NCBI RefSeq assembly: GCF_026011715.1
Contig: NZ_BRVM01000009.1
Coordinates: 99,377 to 163,376 of the forward strand
Direction of reading: 5' to 3'
Source: Cytobacillus sp. NCCP-133
GTDB taxonomy: Bacteria; Bacillota; Bacilli; Bacillales; Cytobacillaceae
DNA: 64,000 bases
Shown here: positions 60,952 to 64,000 of the stretch, one piece after another
How positions within the stretch are numbered: position 1 is the first letter of the stretch
How the letters are laid out: each line of letters starts with the position of its first letter
The notes under the pieces: model-generated
What the model was told of the DNA's origin: nothing
The model's database searches: none
What the model saw: the letters and a program-made list of their open reading frames with translations, nothing else
Program-made: the position numbers and the translations under genes

Positions 60952-62356
60952 CACTAGTGTTGCACTAATTTAATCTCACTATTAAAAATACTCAAAATGT
61001 TCACTTTTTTATTTTTTTCCAAAGAAAAAGTCCTTTATAATAGATAAAGTCAGGTGGTAACCCGTCCAAATCCACTAAAAAAGGACCAATCTCATGTCAA
61101 GATTACACGAAAAACTTCATTTGGACAATGGTTTTCACCAATAAATATGAAATTATTTGAAGATCAGGTGAAATCAAAGGAATTAGATTACTATACGAAA
61201 AAATTAACGACAGAGTCATTCCTAAAATTACTATTTTTTGCGCAGCTTCAAGAAGTTGAAAGTCTTCATGCGCTAGGCGATTGTCTTTTCGATAACGAAC
61301 TTCAAAAAGGGATTGACCTTGAATCCATCAGTATTTCTCAGTTATCACGGCGATTAAATGGTTTGAACCCCGATCTATTTCAACGGCTTTTCCTTGATTT
61401 AGTGGCACAAATTCATGCCAAGACACACTACACCAAACTTGTCATGCCGTTAAAAATTATAGATTCCAGCACATTGCCACTTAATTTGACTAATCATAAA
61501 TGGGCTAAGTTCCGTAAAACGAAGGCTGGTGTAAAGTTGCATTTGCGCCTTGTGTTTATGGAAAAAGGTGAATCCTACCCAGAAAAAGTAGTGATAACAA
61601 CGGCTAAAGAACATGACCGTGGTCAGCTTGAAATTATGGTAGATGACAAAGAATGCATGTATGTGTTTGACCGTGGCTATCTAGATTACGAACGTTTTGA
61701 TCGAATGACCGATGATGGATACTTTTTTCTTTCCAGGTTACGTAAAAACGCTGTCGAAAGGGAAGTTTATAACTTTAAACTACCCGATGATTCAGCTGTT
61801 CTGTCCGATCAAATGGTTTTAATTGATACCACTCAAAACCATGTTGAAAATTACTTTCGCCCTTTTAAAGGTATTGGATTCAAAAGGAAATGAACTTCAT
61901 TTGATCACCAATCATTTTGATTTGAGCGCCGAAGAAATCTCTGCCATGTATAAATCACGCTGGGCAATTGAGTTGTTTTTCAAATGGATCAAACAACATC
62001 TCAGTATGAAAAAGTTTTATGGTCAAAACGAACAGGCGATTCAAAATCAAGTGTTTATCGCCCTTATTGTTTTTTGTCTTCATGTTCTCGCGCAAATTGA
62101 AGCGAAAAGTAAGCGGAAAATCCTACAAATTAGCCGTTATTTAAGGGCCGCTTTGTGGAAACCAGCTCATATCTGGCTACGGAAAATTGAAGGGAATGCC
62201 GTTCCGTAACAAACTAATTGTCGTTGTCGCACATGTCTAATTGTAAATAATATCCAAATGGATGGAGTCACCTTTATTAGGGTATTAACTATTTTGGCTC
62301 TAAACAGGAAATATTATAAAACTGAAAATTCCGTTAATTTTAATGCAACACTAGTG
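60952..62356 (+). mobile_element. IS4-type insertion sequence with target duplication, inactive
   Basis: Terminal inverted repeats CACTAGTGTTGCAYTAA (16 of 17 matching) bound the element, flanked by the direct repeat ATAGCTTCC (60943-60951 and 62357-62365). Total 1405 bp. It contains a single transposase gene broken by a frameshift. Non-coding end stretches flank the gene. Confidence 0.9.
61054..62209 (+). pseudogene. IS4 family transposase, frameshifted
   Basis: The first frame (to 61893) carries LKIIDSSTLPLNL with the first catalytic Asp and CMYVFDRGYLDYERF with the second. At about 61862 an extra C in CGCCCTTTTAAAG shifts the frame; the second frame (LLKVLDSKGNELHLITNHFD, YKSRWAIELFFKWIKQHL with the Y-R-E-K signature) runs to 62209. 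The joined product would be about 380 residues, a normal length. Confidence 0.88.
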
Positions 62357-62402
62357 ATAGCTTCCCAATTCAATCATCCAGGTCAGCTATTATTCTATTT
62401 AT

Positions 62403-62891
62403 CTATTTAAGATGTTTATATAACCACTCTTTAAATAACTGATTCAATTCCCTGTTTTTCTGCCCCTTCAGCCACTCCACCTGATCAATAGGCAGATTTA
62501 ATTTAAGCGTGATCTTTTCATTTGGCATTTCCACTTTCCTGATATCCTCCAATGTAATGCCTTCTTCAATATCCGGAAATGACAAATCATGTTCACTCAC
62601 ACAATGGATGCCCTTATAATCTTCATCCTCATCCCGTTCGCAGAATAAAGTAATCCGCGGAAGCTTTCCCGGCACTGATTTTAGAAACATAAAGGAATTG
62701 ATTACTCTGCCATCTTCAAGCTCGATCTCTGCTATCAGGCTTTCCCTATCTTTATATTTTCCCAGAGTCACTTCACTCACAATCATATCTACTTCCAAAG
62801 TGCTTCCAGCAGAAGACTCAAAAATATAAATGGCACTCTTAAATATATAGACGATTTCTCCATCTATCGTTACCGATTTTACGCCAGCCAT
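62403..62891 (-). CDS. Conserved-looking cytoplasmic protein of unknown function
   Basis: The 162-residue protein (MAGVKSVTIDGEIVYIFKSA) is acidic and beta-rich in its first two thirds (GSTLEVDMIVSEVTLGKYKD, GRVINSFMFLKSVPGKLPRI) with a helical C-terminus (QVEWLKGQKNRELNQLFKEW). No signal peptide or membrane segment. AAGGAAT lies next to the ATG at 62891. I recognise no family. Its terminator is split by the IS4-type element. Confidence 0.65.
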   Translation of the reverse strand: MAGVKSVTIDGEIVYIFKSAIYIFESSAGSTLEVDMIVSEVTLGKYKDRESLIAEIELEDGRVINSFMFLKSVPGKLPRITLFCERDEDEDYKGIHCVSEHDLSFPDIEEGITLEDIRKVEMPNEKITLKLNLPIDQVEWLKGQKNRELNQLFKEWLYKHLK

Positions 62892-63140
62892 ATTCCTTCC
62901 CCCATACAATAGGATAATCAATAGTTGTGAAATACGTTTTAATTTATGTCCATCATACCAAAAAGCGCTGCCATTTGGAGATTCAAACAGCTGTTATTTG
63001 TATGCCATGATGAAAAACCTTGCTGCATCTATGATTGTTCAAGATTAGGAATCACTTTTTCCATAATTTTCATTCCCCCTCACGTTTCTATATTGCTAAA
63101 ATAATAAGGGTAGAAAAGATATGAAAAAAGAGGTCTTAAA

Positions 63141-63913
63141 ATGGCATTATCGTTAAACAAAGAAGATATGAAGAAATTGAATCCAAAAAATTTATGGAAA
63201 TACATCATGACAGGTATTATCTCATTTTCAATCGGAGCTGCAATCGGTCCCTCACAGAGCGAAGTAGATGCTTTAGTGGAAGGGAATCAAGAGATTAACG
63301 AGAAGGTCGAACAGCAAAATCTGCTTCTGAATAAAAACACGGAAGAAATAAAGACCCTTCAAACGGAAAACAACAAATTGAAAGGCAAGCTGGAAGAGGC
63401 CTCACCTTTCTTTAATCTATCCGAAGAGGAACAGGAAGCTGTACTGAAAGAGATTCAAACCAAGGCGGAAGCGGAAGAACAGCGCAAGAAGGAAGAAGCC
63501 GAAAAAGCAAAGAAAGCGGCCGAAGCAAAGGCTGCTCCAGGGGCCCCGTCTATGCTGAGATGGACGTGCAAATGGTACTGTCATCTGAAAGAAAAGCATC
63601 TTTTAGCGGCACATCAAATCTTCCAGCCGGAACTGAACTCCTTATTTCATTTAGCTTAACGGATTATAGCTACCACGCCTCTACCAAGACGGTGGTCGAA
63701 GAAGACGGATCTTTTACAACGGAACAATTCTCCAATCATGGCACCGCCCTGGCATATGGCACTTATCTTGTGGAAGTGATATCCGGCGTGGCCAATATTC
63801 AGCCTCCTGAAGTAAAGGCCATTCTTGGCGAGAACTACGGCAATGTCAAGGGCCCTCTTCTTAAGGCAGTACCAGGCGGGAGGATACTGAAATTAGAGAA
63901 GAACTTTACGTAA
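63141..63913 (+). pseudogene. Membrane-anchored coiled-coil protein with beta domain, frameshifted
   Basis: The first frame encodes a membrane anchor (about 20-36; YIMTGIISFSIGAAIG), a coiled coil (about 45-90) and a Lys/Glu/Ala-rich helix (about 108-135) before ending out of frame. One base is missing in the GGGGCCCC run near 63543; adding a G restores ...AAPGGPVYAEMDVQ and joins the frame ending at 63913 (SGTSNLPAGTELLISFSLTD, TYLVEVISGVANIQPPEVKA). The whole would be about 257 residues. Sequencing error or true mutation cannot be told apart. Function unknown. Confidence 0.7.
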
Positions 63914-63948
63914 CAGTGCGGAAAATGTTGTGTAAATAAGTATGAAAG

Positions 63949-64000
63949 CAATCCTCCTTGGCGAGAATTAGGATAAATAATTTTTGCTAAGGAGGATTTT
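63949..64000 (+). terminator. Terminator at the right edge
   Basis: AATCCTCCTTGGC and GCTAAGGAGGATT pair with a 25-base loop, followed by T at the window end. It follows the frameshifted gene by about 35 bases. Confidence 0.7.

Overview
The window comes from a Firmicute of the Bacillaceae. The evidence is strong GGAGG-type ribosome binding sites, frequent TTG and GTG starts, S-layer-homology (SLH) proteins, YvrJ, DUF1659 and DUF2922 proteins, cre boxes and typical Bacillaceae intergenic repeats. The gene style suggests the Cytobacillus/Mesobacillus neighbourhood, but that is an impression and not a measurement. No rRNA, tRNA or CRISPR array was seen.

Layout, left to right. (1) 1-7.3 kb: a CBS-PAS sigma-54 regulator cut by the window edge, a GntP permease, a LacI regulator and a catabolic operon (3-hydroxyacyl-CoA-dehydrogenase-like, SDR, histidinol-dehydrogenase-like) with two matching LacI-type operators, then a thioesterase. 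(2) 7.8-15.3 kb: a membrane and a soluble chemoreceptor, then two divergent SLH surface proteins, one a 5'-nucleotidase. (3) 15.6-24.8 kb: an M20 carbamoylase-type hydrolase, a DUF3100 membrane pair, a 3-hydroxyisobutyrate-dehydrogenase-like enzyme, an aldehyde dehydrogenase, a GAF/PucR-type regulator and an NhaC antiporter. (4) 24.8-32.4 kb: an NtrC-type two-component system beside an OpuC-like osmoprotectant ABC operon that carries a textbook sigma-54 promoter and two upstream inverted repeats. (5) 32.4-37.5 kb: a TRAP operon with a nitrilase-family amidase, a DUF2848 protein and a GntR/FCD regulator. (6) 37.5-41.6 kb: repeat arrays, remnants of codA-like and FAH-like genes, a LysM-NlpC/P60 hydrolase and an acyl-ACP desaturase. 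(7) 41.6-44.1 kb: a sigma-factor module (HTH protein, sigma factor, DUF1659, DUF2922, YvrJ) in which two transcription units share the same promoter-like sequence. (8) 44.2-50.1 kb: a second TRAP operon with creatininase, M20 amidohydrolase and a GntR/UTRA regulator. (9) 50.2-52.8 kb: a decayed group IIC-like intron interrupted by a dead IS3 element. (10) 52.8-60.9 kb: iolC, iolB and iolA combined with a TAXI-type TRAP transporter and a divergent LacI regulator with three operator-like boxes. (11) 60.9-64 kb: a dead IS4-type element inserted in the loop of a terminator, then two genes of unknown function, one frameshifted.

Across the window most operons pair one high-affinity transporter (three TRAP systems, GntP, OpuC, NhaC) with a few hydrolases or dehydrogenases and a dedicated regulator. 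This fits a nutritionally versatile bacterium scavenging organic acids, amides and polyol derivatives.

The least explained material is intergenic. Two families of tandem arrays occur: GCAAATAG units with a 21-bp period in four arrays, and TGACCGAT units with a 20-bp period in three arrays. Each has a leader-like border containing GTGAA. A 20-bp palindrome, TCAATCAAACGTTTGATTGA, occurs in three intergenic regions, two of them beside 21-bp arrays.
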